Source of the DNA: Liolophura sinensis
Lineage: Eukaryota; Mollusca; Polyplacophora; Chitonida; Chitonidae
DNA length: 64,000 bases
Direction: 5' to 3'
Assembly: GCF_032854445.1 (NCBI RefSeq)
Contig: NC_088301.1
Span: 28,070,402-28,134,401 of the forward strand
Below, one piece after another: positions 48,601 through 60,343 of this stretch (position 1 is its first letter; the number at the start of each line of letters is the position of its first letter). The position numbers and the translations under genes were made by a program. The notes under the pieces were generated by a model. That model was given only the letters and a program-made list of their open reading frames with translations. It searched no databases and was not told the DNA's origin.

Positions 48601-51600
48601 GTCACTCAGACTGTGCCAAAAAGCAGAAGGCAATTCCTTCCAGATATATGAACTTTCGTTATTTGTCGTCGATATTCAGGTTTCTCTTTCGATATTACAT
48701 GACATAGAGGGGGTATATCCTGAACCGGACGTGGATCTTTCAGCAAAGGCAGTTATAGAGTACTGGAACATACAATTTACAAAAATCACACCGGAATACA
48801 TGGTGAAAGGATCAAAAGCGGAGCTTTTTGAAACGTTTTCAAAACTGTTTCTTGGAAATTGCGTGTGTACCATACACAATTACGCATACTTCAGATTACG
48901 TGTTATGCACGAACAGTTGACTCACTTTCACGACGTCTTTCAGTATGATATAATTATCAGCGGAAGCAATTATGCTTGCCTATCATAGTTGTTATGCGTG
49001 CGCGCCACATTTGCATCACTGTATTTACAGCATCTGTGCAAATATTCAGTCAGAACATAAATGTGAGCAACACAGCTTTTGAAAACAAATGATGCATCTT
49101 GGAACATTTCAGTTGACATTCTTATTAACAAGAAGATATTTCGAAGAAGATAAGGGGCCTCCGTGGCTCAGTCGGTTAGCGCACTAGCGCAGCGTAATGA
49201 CCCAGGAGTCTGTCACCAATGCGGTCACTGTGAGTTCAAGTCCAGCTCATGCTGGTTTCCTCTCCGGCGATAAGTGAGAAGGTCTGGCAGCAACCTGCGG
49301 GTGGTCGTGGGTTTCCCCCGGGCTATGCCCGGTTTCTACCCACCATAATGCTGACTACCGTCGTATAAGTGAAATATTCTTGAGTACGGCGTAAAACACC
49401 AATCAAATAAATGAATTCCTAAGAATTCATACTGGAATGTTATGAATGGCGTGACTGACTGACTGTTTTTCCAAAAAGTTCCGACGTTACTCTTTTCATA
49501 AACCAAATTTCACTGAGACACTGCAGCAAGAGAGTTTTGATGGAATTGTTTTCATTATTCTACAGGCTGCTGCATTTGTTATGAGACACCAAAATATTTT
49601 TTTGGTTCATTTGCTACGTTCACATTAAGACTGACCTAACAATTTGTGTTTTCATAATGTTTCATTTTTGCAATTTTTTACCCTCGATATTCAGTTAATC
49701 AGTTACAACCTTTTATAGAGACGCTGTAAAGTTAAATGTTTTATTTTCAGGAGAGATTTCCATCAACCAACAGGTTTGAGTTTTCATATACTATCCGATG
49801 TGCCAATGAAAATCTTGACCAAATCTTGTTCATCAGCAATGTTTCATTGAGATTCGGTGAGCTATCTGGTACGCCACCAAAATGTTCCCATGTCATTATG
49901 TTGATAAGCCAGATAATCTCCACCGTGGGAGTCCATTGTGTCAACTTTTATATAAGTTGTTGGGTATATAATAAAACTTTTTTCTACGGCAATATCTCTA
50001 GTCTGAAACAGAGAGTTTGCAGATTTAGTCACCTAATCAATGAGCCGATGAGTTCTTTGTTTAATTCCAGATTGCCGCTAAGGGTGATATTGCAGAGTTC
50101 GAAAAGCTGTACACTGCTGACCACTCCCGCTTACATATCCGTGATCAGCGGGGTCAGGGCACACTCCACTATGCCGCGTCAAAAGGTCGTGTCGTCGTCA
50201 TGGAATTCATTCTTAATCATGGAGGAGGTAAGGCACAAGTGACCTCATCGCTTCGTAGCTCAAGTGAATTCAAACACGTAAAGAACAAACTGTGAAAAAC
50301 ACTTCAGAGGTTTTAAAAAATTCTTCGATTTATTTCACTTAGGTATAATTTCCTTTTATGATTTTATTGATTGGTGCGCTCAAGAATTTTAACTCATATG
50401 ACAGCGGTCAGGGTTTTCGGTGGAAGAAAGGAGACGGCTTGGAATAAACCATGGATAAGTAAAACAATTCTGGAACACCAAGCACTCGTAGCCCAGACAT
50501 GAAGTAACTCACTGCTTTGACCCACACTAAAATAAACATGTCACTATGATAAGGGGATCGGACTTCCAGATCAAGAATTCGGATGACAGAGCAGACTGTC
50601 TTTCTTTGACCCATATGTATGATAAGATTAACCGTCTCCTATCCTTAAGAGATACGTTTGCAATTCCTTTTTCCTACTTCTGCATTCTTACCATAATAAC
50701 AGTATATATATTTTTGCCACAGGAAATAGAGTAAAGCACTAGAGTCGGTACGAATACTGTAGGACACCTTTAATAAATCCGAGTTCTAATTGCAAGAAGG
50801 GAAGCCTTGAAACAACAGAAGGAATGAATGAATGAATGGATTCATTGCAACAACAAGTACCATTTTTAAAGTCTTTGGTATAACCCGACCGGTCTGTTCC
50901 CGGGTCTCCAGACTTCGTGGCAGACGCTCTAACCATTAGACCACCGAAGCCGTCAACACCACAAGGAGAGTAAACAGTTAAACTGTTAATGTTATACATG
51001 TTCAGGGCAACAAGAAAGGATATTTCATTCACTACAGACTACGTAATGTTCATTATGGGCATGTTCATTTCTTTATTTGTCATTTTATGTTTAACTTACT
51101 TTTCTTTGTCGCCACGCATGGGGAGAGCGTGGGGAGAACAGAACAATTACTCTAGGCCTGGGCGTGGAATCTTTTCCCATAAGAGAGATACATTCCTGAG
51201 AATGGTTATAAGCCTTGAAATCTTCAGTGTTTGTAATCTGCTCAGCCAATTTCTGAAAGCAGATCTTTATTTATATGTAAACAATAGTAGAATCCTGTTA
51301 AGCGACTGACTTCAAATCTATTTCTATACGAATTTATTGATTTGGACATGTTTTCTGCAATGTACACTTTCCAGGCATATTATAGATTTGCTAATGTAAA
51401 GTCTTCTCACATGTTGTTTTTGGTTCTTTATCCGCCAAGGCATTTTAGGTCTCACACAAAAGATTTTCTAAGCGGCATCCATATAGATTATTCTTTTCCG
51501 GTATGATGGTCGGTATTCATGTTTGGATCAGAATTATGTAGTTCAAAATAACGTCAAAATTACAATGAAATAACACCAATCGTGAGAGTTCTGGCCACAT

Positions 51601-54600
51601 TAACTGATTACCTATTCGCCAAAAATCAACAACAATGACGCAAAACTATGAAAAGAGCATGAAAATTATAATGGGTATACGGCTATTCATTATTTTATAC
51701 CACGCATATTACATCTACTAGACATTCTTAAAAACATCCTGATTTCGGGATTTGACCTTGTAGTGCTTCATTAAAAGCAATACATGTCCAGCTTTTTTTT
51801 CTTTTTCACTCGAAAAAGAGATGAAGCTACAACGGAGAATGTCAGTATATAATGCAAAAACGACAGAAATCCAATGAAACCCAATGGATAATATCATGCA
51901 CTATGACTTCATCTTTAATTGCATGTTTTACATGCATGCATTTACGTTAAGGCTTGTAGCTGACCGTTTTTGCCAGGTCTTCAGTAAGTGGACTACGAAA
52001 ATATCTGTTTGCAGCATCCTGCAGATTAACTTAAAACCACTTGCTCCTCGATCGACCGATAGTGTGGCGCTGAGTAGCACTTTGTACTTTAATGCACTCT
52101 ATCTTGGCCAAAGCTACGTTATTTATAGGTCGAAATGAATTCAATATTTGTAAGAATTTAGGAGAAAATATTTGCCATTTGTGATAGGGATGTGTATGTG
52201 GCCAAGAGCAATCCGTTGTTGACTGTGGCTGTGGATTATGTATTGTCAGCCCTTGATAGCTCGTTTATTATTTAAATAGTGAGCCTGAAAGCCTATTCAG
52301 CGTGATTCAGGCATATGCGTGCTTTATTGTGCCAGCCATCACTGGTCACACTATGCTTTGATTTATATGCAAGAACAGATTCATTAACATTCTACGCTGT
52401 GCGGTACGAAACTACGGCTACTTTCCCGTTAGCACCACTGATCCGTCAAAAAACTATCTCTTGGCAACTTCATTTGGCTGAAACTCCGGCTATTATTACC
52501 CGCCTTGATTTCTCCGCCTGATTTCACGTTGTAGATCTAGACGCCCGAGACAACAAGGGAAACACACCCCTGCACAGGTCGGTGGAGGGCATGCAAAAAG
52601 TCAGCATTGAATATTTAGTGAGGAAGGGAGCAAACACCACTGTCTGCAATAACAAATACTTCACTCCACTGATACTGGCCATTGACCTGGCCTATGTGGA
52701 CATTGTCGAGGTAAAGGATATACAATACACAACTAACGTATTGGATCTACAGTCCTGCATAGATGTCAGTTTAGACAAATAAATAAGATCTTGATCAGGG
52801 AGGCTTCTCTTTCTAACTCATACACGCACTCATAAATTATTACTATTGCGGCATTAAACCTGTCATTTATTTGTTGAAATAGTATTAAATGTTAATTTTG
52901 TCGATTAACTTTGCAGTGTAACATTAGTGTCTACCTCATGTTCCATTATTTCTTATGTATTTGCTTTACAGAGATTCCAAAATGATTTTGCAATTTGCAC
53001 GTGACAGATATGCCTTCAGTAATGTGTTGTGTCCCGCAACTATGCAAAAATACAATTTACAAAAAAAACCCTTTTAATTCTTTTGTGTTGAAAATGTATA
53101 TGAAGGCCAAATGCGTGTATTAATATCATACAGGCCTATCTTGTGATTTTGAAGTTATATTCATCTCTTCCGTCATCGTGGAAGAATAGTTACTTCTAAG
53201 ATGTCAGGTACGATTTTTCTTCTGAAAATTTTACGTTAATGGCTGTGAGACACGAGCCAAACACCAAACAGCGTCTGTGAATTTGAAATCTTATGTCTTT
53301 CTTTGTATTCTGAAACATTTTCAGAAATTTTCTGACAGTTTTAAACAAATTAAAATTCTTCCAAGTACTGTGTGATTTTCTTTCACTAAACAATTCTGAT
53401 ATAGCGCAGTATTTCACGGTAGTTTATTTGGCACATTTTCTTAAATGATTGGACCAGAATTTATATCCTTTTTATGAGTTACAGCTTCACAATCGGAAGT
53501 TTCTCGTGCACATGCCCGGCAATTCTGTCCGGTTTCTCACTCGGTCTTAATTATAGAAGTGGAATATTCTTGATTACCTATTGATACACCAATAAAGCGA
53601 ATCGATGGCATAAGTCAAAACCCACGTTATTAAGCAGGTATGACTTTATCAACGTTGATTGGTCAATACTTATTTACAGTGCCTGCTGAAACAGGAGAGG
53701 GTGAACCCCGAAGATCCTGGTGAAAATGGCGCGACCCCGCTACATTACTGTACCTACAAAGACGAGTACAAATGCGCGGGGAAACTAGTAGGTTTACTTT
53801 GCAACATAATACAGTAATTTGAAGGCATAAACTTGGCCCCATGTCGCAGAAAATGTTGAGAATGAATGTTAATTTATATAAGAAGTTTTGTATTACAGGC
53901 ACTCCAAGGAGGTAATCCATCAGTTGATTTAGTTATTTATTTGGTTGGTGTTTTACGCCGTACCCAAGAATGTTTCACGTGTACGACGGCGACCAGCATT
54001 GTGGTGGGAAAAACTGGGCATAGCCCGGGGGAAACCCACGAACATTCGCAGGTGGAATCGAAGCCAGCATGATCTGGACTTGAACTCATTGGTAAGAAGC
54101 TTCTGGGTCATTGCGCGGCGACGGCGTGCTTACTCCACGGCTCAATCAGGTGCTAAGTGATTGGTCTGTTTTCCTCTTTGATGTAACAGGAGTATTTTAT
54201 AGTTTATATGGAATTTAGAAAAGTTCATCACATTGTGTTCTCTGATATAAAAATTGATCTTAGAATTTCAGAACATTATGAAGACTGGGCTTTACCCAAG
54301 CAGAGGCAGCTGAAACTCACTTTTTAATATAGACGGTAAATGCTTCTCAATTAGTTTCTGAGGAAAATTTGAGTGAGCATAATAGTGAGTGAGTAAATGC
54401 TGGGGGTTTAACGTTGTACTTAACAATTTTTCAGTCATATTACGACGAAGAAGTTCTTAGAGTGCATGTAATGTGCCTCCTTGTTGTAGGAAGGGTTTCC
54501 AACCGCTCTTTTATCTAGTGCTGCTTCACTGAGACGATTTAGCCGTCCGAGCCGTTATACTGAAACGGGTTAACCAGTTGTTGCACTATCCCCTTCATGC

Positions 54601-57600
54601 TGACCACCAAGCGAGGAAGTTACAATTTCCTCTTTTAACGTCTCAGGTATAACTCGACCCAGGATTCACCCTGGATCCACCGCCTCCAGAAGTTGACGCT
54701 CTACCAACTGTACTATCGGGGTCGGTCTAGTGCACATAAGAGTTACTAACTTTGCAGATTTTTTTTCTAGCTGGAGAACGGAGCGAAATTGCAGACAAAG
54801 TGTCACAACGCATTCTATCCCATTCACACGGCTGCATACCATGCTTCTGTCAAGACAATGCAAGTGCTTCTAGATTACGGTAAGATACATCTTGGTCAAG
54901 ACAATGCAAGTGCTTCTAGATCACGGTGAGATACATCTTGGTCAAGACAATGCAGTTGCTTCTAAATCACGGTAAGATACATCTTGGTCAAGACAATGCA
55001 GTTGCTTCTATATCACTGTAAGATACATCTTGGAGAAGACAATGCAAGTGCTTCTAGATCACGGTAAGATACATCTTCTTCGAGAACATACAAGTGCTTC
55101 TAGATCCCGGTAAGATACATCTTGGTCAAGACAATGCAAGTGCTTCTAGATTACGCTAAGATACATCTTGGCCAGGACAATGCAAGTGCTTCTGGATAAC
55201 GGTAAGATACATCTTGGCCAGGACAATGCAATGGCTTTGTATTACGTTAAAATGAATCCGTCAAAACAATGCAAGTACTTCTGTATCACGGTAAATAAAT
55301 TAATCAAAACAATGCAAATACTTTTGTATCACGGTAAAATAAATCCATCAAAACAATGCAAGTACTTTTGTATCACGGTAAAAAAAATCCGTCAAAACAG
55401 CGCAAGTACTTTGTATCACGGTGAAGTAAGTCAAAACAATGCAAGTACTTTCTATCACGGTAAGATACATCTCAAAAACCCTTCTATAGATAATAGTAAA
55501 ACTTATTTTTGTGAAAGCAAAGTAGTTGCTTCTGGATAGATGACAAACATAGTGAAAGGTATATACCTTTCCGGCATATAATGCAAATACACTTGAATAG
55601 GGATAAACTTCTGTCAGTACAATGCAAATGCTTAGTTACGACTTAATGTATATCTGTCGAGAGAGTGCAGCTACTTAAGGGCGCGGTGAGTGAAATCATG
55701 CGCTGTCATGATCTTCAATGCAAATACTTGTGGATCAACGTACATTTTTTTATTTTAAGACCTTTTCGATAACGTGTACAGTAATATGTTCTTTCTCCAA
55801 TGGTGGAACGATCGAAATTATTCTTCAATACGAAAATTATCGCCGAGCTTTGGGTGGTTGGGTTCAGCTCCCCGTGGTTCGAGTGCGAGTTCAAGTCAGG
55901 AGATTTGTCAAGTACCTGGTATGGCGTGGTGGTGTCTTACGCGTCAACCTGACTTCAACCACAGAAGTACAAGCGTTTTTGTGTGATGAGTAAAACCCTG
56001 GATCACGAAATAATCTTAGACTTAAGTCAGAATTTCACATCTCTTCTAAACTTTCTGATGTAACAAGTCAAACTATTGCTTGACGACGTAAATTCTGCGT
56101 AAATTATCTTACAACAAATTTCAGCTAAAATAACGGACAGAAACATATCAAATTTAACGAGTAAAATTTTGACTGGATTCCCAGATGGCTAGGTGATCCC
56201 GTGGCCAGAGAAACATTTGTGATGTATGCCTATATTTAGTTTTTTTTATCAAAAGTCTTAAGATGGGTTGTGGTCTCCCTCGGACTGTGTCTGGTTTCCT
56301 CCACGTATAAAAGTGGTATACGTTGCACGGGTGAATTAGTCTTCAATGAAATGAATAAATGTTAACGGAATAATAATGTGGCCATCTTTTGGGAATTGTA
56401 CTGGCAATTGCCAATATTAAAACGTTGAAGTTTTAATAAATTTCCAACAGAAATACGTCTCTATGCCCATGCTCCGTCTACGACAGTTTGTCATTATGTA
56501 CCCATTTATATGTTGCATCCTTCTTCTTACTTTTCTTCTTCTTCTTCTTCTTATTGTTATTCTTCTTCTTATTGTTATTCTTCTTCTTATTGTTATTCTT
56601 CTTCTTATTGTTATTCTTCTTATTATTATTATTACAAGTTATCGTATATTAATGGTTAGTTATTAACACAGGTGAAGCATCTGGTTATACTCGGGAAAAA
56701 CTCCTCAAACTGACGGACCGGGAAGGGAATAATCCGCTTCATGCAGCGGTAACCAGCGGGGATCTAGAGGTAACCAGTGGGGATCACTTGATCAAATGCA
56801 GTTACTTTTTCAAGTAACGTATTTAGACTCTTTTGACGGATTTATTATAATTTCTACACTATTTTGCCAAATAAACTTCTAGGTACTCTGACAAACCCAA
56901 TACTACCTTACCCCAAACCATTGCTTTTGCCAAATAAACTGCCGGGCACACTGACAAATCAAATAATACCTTACTCCAAATCCTTGCTCTTGCCAAATAA
57001 ACTGTCAGGTACACTGACAAATCAAATATCACCTCACCCCAAACCATTGCTTTTGCCAAATAAACTGTCGGGTACACTGACAAATCAAATAATACCCTAC
57101 CCCAAATCCTTGCTCTTGCCAAATAAACTGCCAGGTACACTGACAAATCAGATACTACCTTACCCCAAACCTCTGCTTTGGCTAAATAATCTTCCAGGTA
57201 CTCTGACAAATCAAATACTACCTTACCCCAAACCTCTGCTTTGGCTAAATAATCTTCCAGGTACACTGACAAATCAAATACTACCTTACCCCAACCATTG
57301 CTTTTGCCAAATAAACTTCCGGGTACACTGACAAATCAGATACTACCTTACCCCAAACCCTTGTAACAGATTTGAAGAAAATAATCAAAGTTTAAATACG
57401 GTTTGAAATGTCGAGTGGACCTGCGATTTTTACATTCCCCCCAGATATTGAGGTTATTGGTGACATTTTATCGCTTTTATAAGGCTAGGTGGGGCTCTAC
57501 CACAGTTTTAGTGGGTTATACCATTATTAGTTTTATTTTGTTCCTTTAGCCGCTGTTTGGGAATTTTAATAGACAATAAAAGTACACAGATAATTCTGTT

Positions 57601-60343
57601 TTTATTGGCTTTTGGTAAAATTAATTTTGTTTCAAGTGTAATCAGGAAACGATCGTGTAAAAACTGAAAGTAGACATGCATTGTTTTAATATCTGGTGGA
57701 ATACATTATCCGGATTCTCTCCCGAGTCCTGCTGATCCGTACATTAACCGGTTGGAGCTTTAATTGCTTCGTAATTAGGAAGACGTGGCCTGTCTTCGTG
57801 TTCTCACAAGACGTCACTCGTTTTTATTGTTAACTATAAACCTGTTAATGGAAAAAAAAAAAAAGAAACCAAAAAATAAAAAGAAATAAAATCAACAACA
57901 ACTACAAAAAAAAAAAAACAAAGAAAAAAAGGCGTTCTACCCTCAAGGTTGTTTTCGTCAAATCGTAAATACCCCCCCCCCCCCCACCTCCCTCCCCCGA
58001 AGCCAGACTTGGTAAAGTAGACCATAACACTTCAATACTTTTGCATTGTCTGCAGAGGTCTATTGCTATCTGCTCTTTGCCTCTGTGAAAAGACAGAAAT
58101 AAACATGGCTGGGTGCCAATGCCTAACCCATGAAACATACAGCATAATTCCCTTAATTTTGGTGATGTAGACAATGTCTTGACATCTGGCTTTTCTCACA
58201 CCTGAAAGACACATACACAGCAATATGTCCATGTTTACCCAGGATTACAATTTTTGTACCTAGTGTTTTCTAGAGTTTGGTTATCTTTAAATTGCGTAAT
58301 GTGCAGTTATTTAAACGTCATTTAAATAAAGGCGAGACTCCCAGATGTCTATTAACATGTATGTAACTTTGAGTGTACAGATGAGTGTTCAGTTTTATCA
58401 GGGGAATCCCTTCGGCCATTGACTCTCTCCAGTTGCCTTGTTTAGAAACATGGCCGAAGCGTGAATATTTGGCTGGGTTACCTCCCCTTGTTGTTTAGAC
58501 GACGGGAGACGTTCAGCAAACTTACATGTAAATGTAAGTGCGACATACCATGCAACTTCACTTCTGCCGCGCAGATCGTTGGCATTCACGAATGCTTTGA
58601 GATTCACTAATACTGGATAGAAAGGAAAATCGTATTTGGTTTCAATCACTTTCAATCTATCATATTGTTTTTTGTCTTTTTAAAGACAGAAGAATACCTA
58701 ACGATGTGTCTATATCTAATCTATGAATCACGCAGCGCAATGCTCTCAGCCTTGGTAAAGTAGACACTAAGCCTGTGTTAAAGAATTTATACTTAATATT
58801 CAGTACCCCATGGCTTTTATATGTGTCATAATAGCAGCCTCCAGCCAATAGTTTTGATCATTTCACCTTGTTTAAAAAATATGAATTGCCTATGCTGCTT
58901 ATACTTGAATGTATTTAACGCTTTTCAATTTTGCTGTCTGGAATTTTCATTTGAAGCAACCAACTTTTGATTTTGATTATATGAGTCTTTCAAAACCAAA
59001 AGAAGTACAGTTTTGCCTTACAGTAAAACTATAACATTTCTATAAAAGTTTTGAAGTCGTATATCTTCCAAAGTGAATAATTTCAAAATTTCTTGTCGTG
59101 TGTTGGGCAATGGTATAAGTTTACGATATTTGTTTTCATTTGAGCTGTTGTATGTCAACTTGAATGTAATGATTATTTGATTAAATAGCGTTCATTTTGA
59201 TTGTAGGCTGTCCGGGTTTGTCTCCAGGCTGGAGCATCTGCACAGGCACAACAGGTGTGTCATCTTTACAAAACACATGCATTTAAACACAGAAAGCCTA
59301 CAAGGACAATAAGCGGTTATATTCTCTGTTTTCTTTTTGAATTTACAATATGTTAGGCTACAGAAAACTACACCAGGAGACCGGGTTTTATTTACATTTG
59401 GAGTGAGAGGGAACCTAATTAAATACTAAATGTCCAATGTTTTATTTCTGAGGTTGGTTATGTTATCATATTGACGGTACTATATATGTATGGGAAATGA
59501 AATGCTTATTGGTCATCAGAAAACCAGGAAAGAACGTCTGTGTGATGTACTGAATCATAACGCTGCCGATATGGATCATAAAGGCCACTTTTTAATTGGA
59601 GCATATGTGTTTATTTCATTTGGAGAAAAATTGTAAAAACACTTTTTCATATATCATTAGATAGGGCTTTCACATCATGCTCTTTCAAAGAAAATACACC
59701 CCCAAATAGAAGTTAGCTGCTCCAGTATAAAATTGCGATAAAAGTTTCAAACGGTCAGTTAATCATCCATCGATTAACCAAACCCTACCAAGCAACCCTA
59801 CCAGCTTTCAGCTAAGTCTTGTCAGGGATGTAATAAAACATACGGAATCTAATAATACGGTGAGGAATCATTCACGAACTCAATTACCCTTCCCCACAAG
59901 ACAATTACACAGCAAATTAATGACTCAAGTTGAATTAGTCAAACCAAAAATGTCGATGTATCAGTCATTCTACACTAGACGCTATGTGTAGAATGTGTTA
60001 TGTATTGGTCTTAACACTCTTGTTCATCAGTAAAGGGCTATCCACAGAAACGTTGCGTGGATCAGTATATACACTGATATATCACTTATGCACCTACAGG
60101 AGGAGAAGCTGACGCCTGTCCACTTCGCCGCCTCCCAAGGGGCACTGGAGATCCTGGATCTGATGTTTGAACTGTGTGGCAAATCTATGGGTAAAGCAGT
60201 AGACATGAAAGACAGCCTGGGGATGACGCCACTACACAAAGCCTCAATATTCAATCACGAGAATGTCGTCCGATGTCTGCTGGATCATGTAAGTGACGAG
60301 TCTGGGCTCTATGTGAACGTCAGCTGCCGACACCACAAATCTG
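45651..60343 (+). CDS. TRPA1: TRPA1-type channel, N-terminal ankyrin-repeat exons (partial)
   Basis: Non-selective cation channel that senses irritants and temperature; this part is the cytosolic ankyrin stack. Exons: 45651-45861, 50071-50227, 52535-52710, 53680-53787, 54771-54879, 56672-56769, 59207-59254, 60100-60343; all borders are GT-AG and all phases join. A strong alternative donor for the last exon lies at 60289 (CAT/GTAAGT). About 383 codons give some nine ankyrin repeats: NKGNTPLHRS, ENGATPLHYC, HNAFYPIHTAAY, REGNNPLHAAV, EKLTPVHFAAS and SLGMTPLHKAS. The insert GEASGYTREK between repeats, and the MFELCGKSMGKAVDMKD stretch, match the TRPA1 branch rather than painless or pyrexia. The first exon starts in phase 2, so coding sequence precedes it and was not found. 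The remaining repeats, the reactive cysteines, the pore and the C-terminus lie beyond the right edge. Confidence 0.93.
47278..47542 (+). mobile_element. SINE family A nested in the Tc1-like left terminal repeat
   Basis: Full-length copy flanked by a perfect 14-bp duplication (ATCAAAGGTAAGTT) at 47264-47277 and 47543-47556. The duplicated target is itself terminal-repeat sequence, matched by AAGTTCCCC-type sequence at the right end, so the SINE came after the transposon. Confidence 0.93.
47765..48003 (+). pseudogene. Tc1-like transposase C-terminal fragment
   Basis: Reads FMDDNARLHRARVI, then PANSPD and, after a frame change, IEQLWNHLKQAVYRR and a LLQENRLALRQNGI-like end. These are the second catalytic Asp block and the following region of Tc1-family transposases. 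At least two stops and one frameshift; no start. Confidence 0.85.
48680..48988 (+). pseudogene. Coding-like segment in TRPA1 intron, unrecognised
   Basis: After an acceptor-like GATATTCAG an open frame of about 100 codons runs to a TAG. It includes PEPDVDLSAKAVIEYWNIQF and TPEYMVKGSKAELFETFSKL. Composition looks protein-like, with no low complexity and mixed charged and aromatic residues. A possible donor (TGCGTGTGT) lies near 48860. I recognise no family. It could be an exon remnant, a transposon piece or chance. Confidence 0.25.
49154..49414 (+). mobile_element. SINE family A, full length
   Basis: Complete head (GGGGCCTCCGTGGCTCAGTC), body and AATAAATGAATT tail in the first recognised TRPA1 intron. 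No clear target duplication. Confidence 0.9.
50355..50445 (-). mobile_element. Degenerate SINE family A 3' end
   Basis: Minus-strand remnant (TTTATTGATTGGTGCGCTCA, then ACAGCGGTCAGGGTTTTCGG). Strongly diverged. Confidence 0.5.
50825..50960 (-). mobile_element. tRNA-derived SINE, third type or family B variant
   Basis: On the minus strand a tRNA-like head (GGCTTCGGTGGTCTAATGGT with TAGAGCGTCT) leads into CGGTCGGGTTATACCAAAGA, GGTACTTGTTGTTGC and a (CATT)n tail. The GGTACTTGTTG core links it to family B, but the tail differs. Confidence 0.7.
53508..53607 (+). mobile_element. Degenerate SINE family A 3' end
   Basis: CCGGTTTCTCACTCGGTCTT, then GAAGTGGAATATTCTTGATT and ACACCAATAAAG; old remnant in a TRPA1 intron. 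Confidence 0.55.
53927..54150 (-). mobile_element. SINE family A, shortened body
   Basis: Minus-strand copy from the tail (TTTAGTTATTTATTTGGTTG) to the head (CTCCACGGCTCAATCAGG), with part of the body missing. Confidence 0.85.
54372..54735 (-). mobile_element. SINE family B, full length with tRNA-like head
   Basis: The most complete family B copy. On the minus strand: head CCCCGATAGTACAGTTGGTA with GAGCG, a box B-like region, the central domain (GAAATTGTAACTTCCTCGCT), body, and the tail AACGTTAAACCCCCAGCATT plus TCAC repeats. It ends about 35 bp before the acceptor of the TRPA1 exon at 54771. Confidence 0.88.
54849..55478 (+). repeat. 46-bp tandem array derived from a TRPA1 exon end and its donor
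   Basis: About 14 copies of a unit whose first copy is the last 31 nt of the TRPA1 exon (GTCAAGACAATGCAAGTGCT and TCTAGATTACG) plus the first 15 nt of the intron (GTAAGATACATCTTG). Early copies are close to the exon; later ones (from about 55240) diverge and shorten. Many keep a GGTAAGA or GGTGAGA donor-like site. The unit is not a multiple of three, so it cannot encode extra ankyrin repeats. Isolated remnants may extend to about 55730. Confidence 0.93.
55840..55985 (+). mobile_element. Possible further SINE-like fragment
   Basis: GCTCCCCGTGGTTCGAGTGC followed by GAGTTCAAGTCAGG resembles a box B region with a short body. Weak evidence, single copy in the window. Confidence 0.25.
56265..56365 (+). 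mobile_element. Degenerate SINE family A 3' end
   Basis: GGGTTGTGGTCTCCCTCGGA, then TGTCTGGTTTCCTCC and an AATGAATAAAT tail; old remnant. Confidence 0.5.
56525..56632. repeat. 18-bp pyrimidine-rich repeat (TTC/TTA)
   Basis: Repeats of TTCTTCTTATTGTTATTC upstream of the acceptor of the TRPA1 exon at 56672. It may serve as an extended polypyrimidine tract. Confidence 0.9.
56749..56786 (+). repeat. 21-bp duplication spanning a TRPA1 splice donor
   Basis: GTAACCAGCGGGGATCTAGAG (56749-56769, exon) is followed at once by GTAACCAGTGGGGATCA (intron). The used donor is the start of the second copy. The first copy offers the same GTAACC donor 21 nt upstream. Confidence 0.9.
56862..57362. repeat. 63-bp tandem array, about eight copies
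   Basis: The unit contains TTGCCAAATAAACTGCCAGG, TACACTGACAAATCAAATAC and TACCTTACCCCAAACC. Unit length divisible by three leaves open frames of 155 (plus) and 137 (minus) codons with a 21-residue period; these lie inside a TRPA1 intron and are by-products. Confidence 0.92.
57845..57985. repeat. A-rich and poly-C low-complexity stretch
   Basis: Long A-rich runs followed by a C15-type run at about 57971-57986; low complexity only. Confidence 0.85.
58010..58200 (-). repeat. Dispersed repeat, copy 1
   Basis: Shares AAGACAGAAATAA, CCTAACCCATGAAACATACA and a GGTGATGTAGAC-like end with the stretch at about 58675-58775. Family unknown; both lie in the same TRPA1 intron. Confidence 0.45.
58675..58775 (-). 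repeat. Dispersed repeat, copy 2
   Basis: AAGACAGAAGAATACCTAAC, TAATCTATGAATCACGCAGC and TTGGTAAAGTAGACAC align with copy 1 in the same order. Confidence 0.45.

Noticed and set aside
49751-49773. Micro-exon of TRPA1 between acceptor TTTTCAG and GTTTGAG
   Set aside because: It breaks the phase of the following exon, while the flanking exons join directly and match TRPA1 across the junction.
49736-50242. 168-codon plus-strand frame
   Set aside because: It overlaps the TRPA1 exon at 50071-50227 in another frame; the ankyrin frame is clearly the real one.
54880-55540. Extra ankyrin-repeat exons of TRPA1
   Set aside because: The repeated unit is 46 bp, changes frame each copy and keeps intron sequence.
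56859-57331. 155- and 137-codon repetitive frames on both strands
   Set aside because: By-products of the 63-bp array inside a TRPA1 intron.
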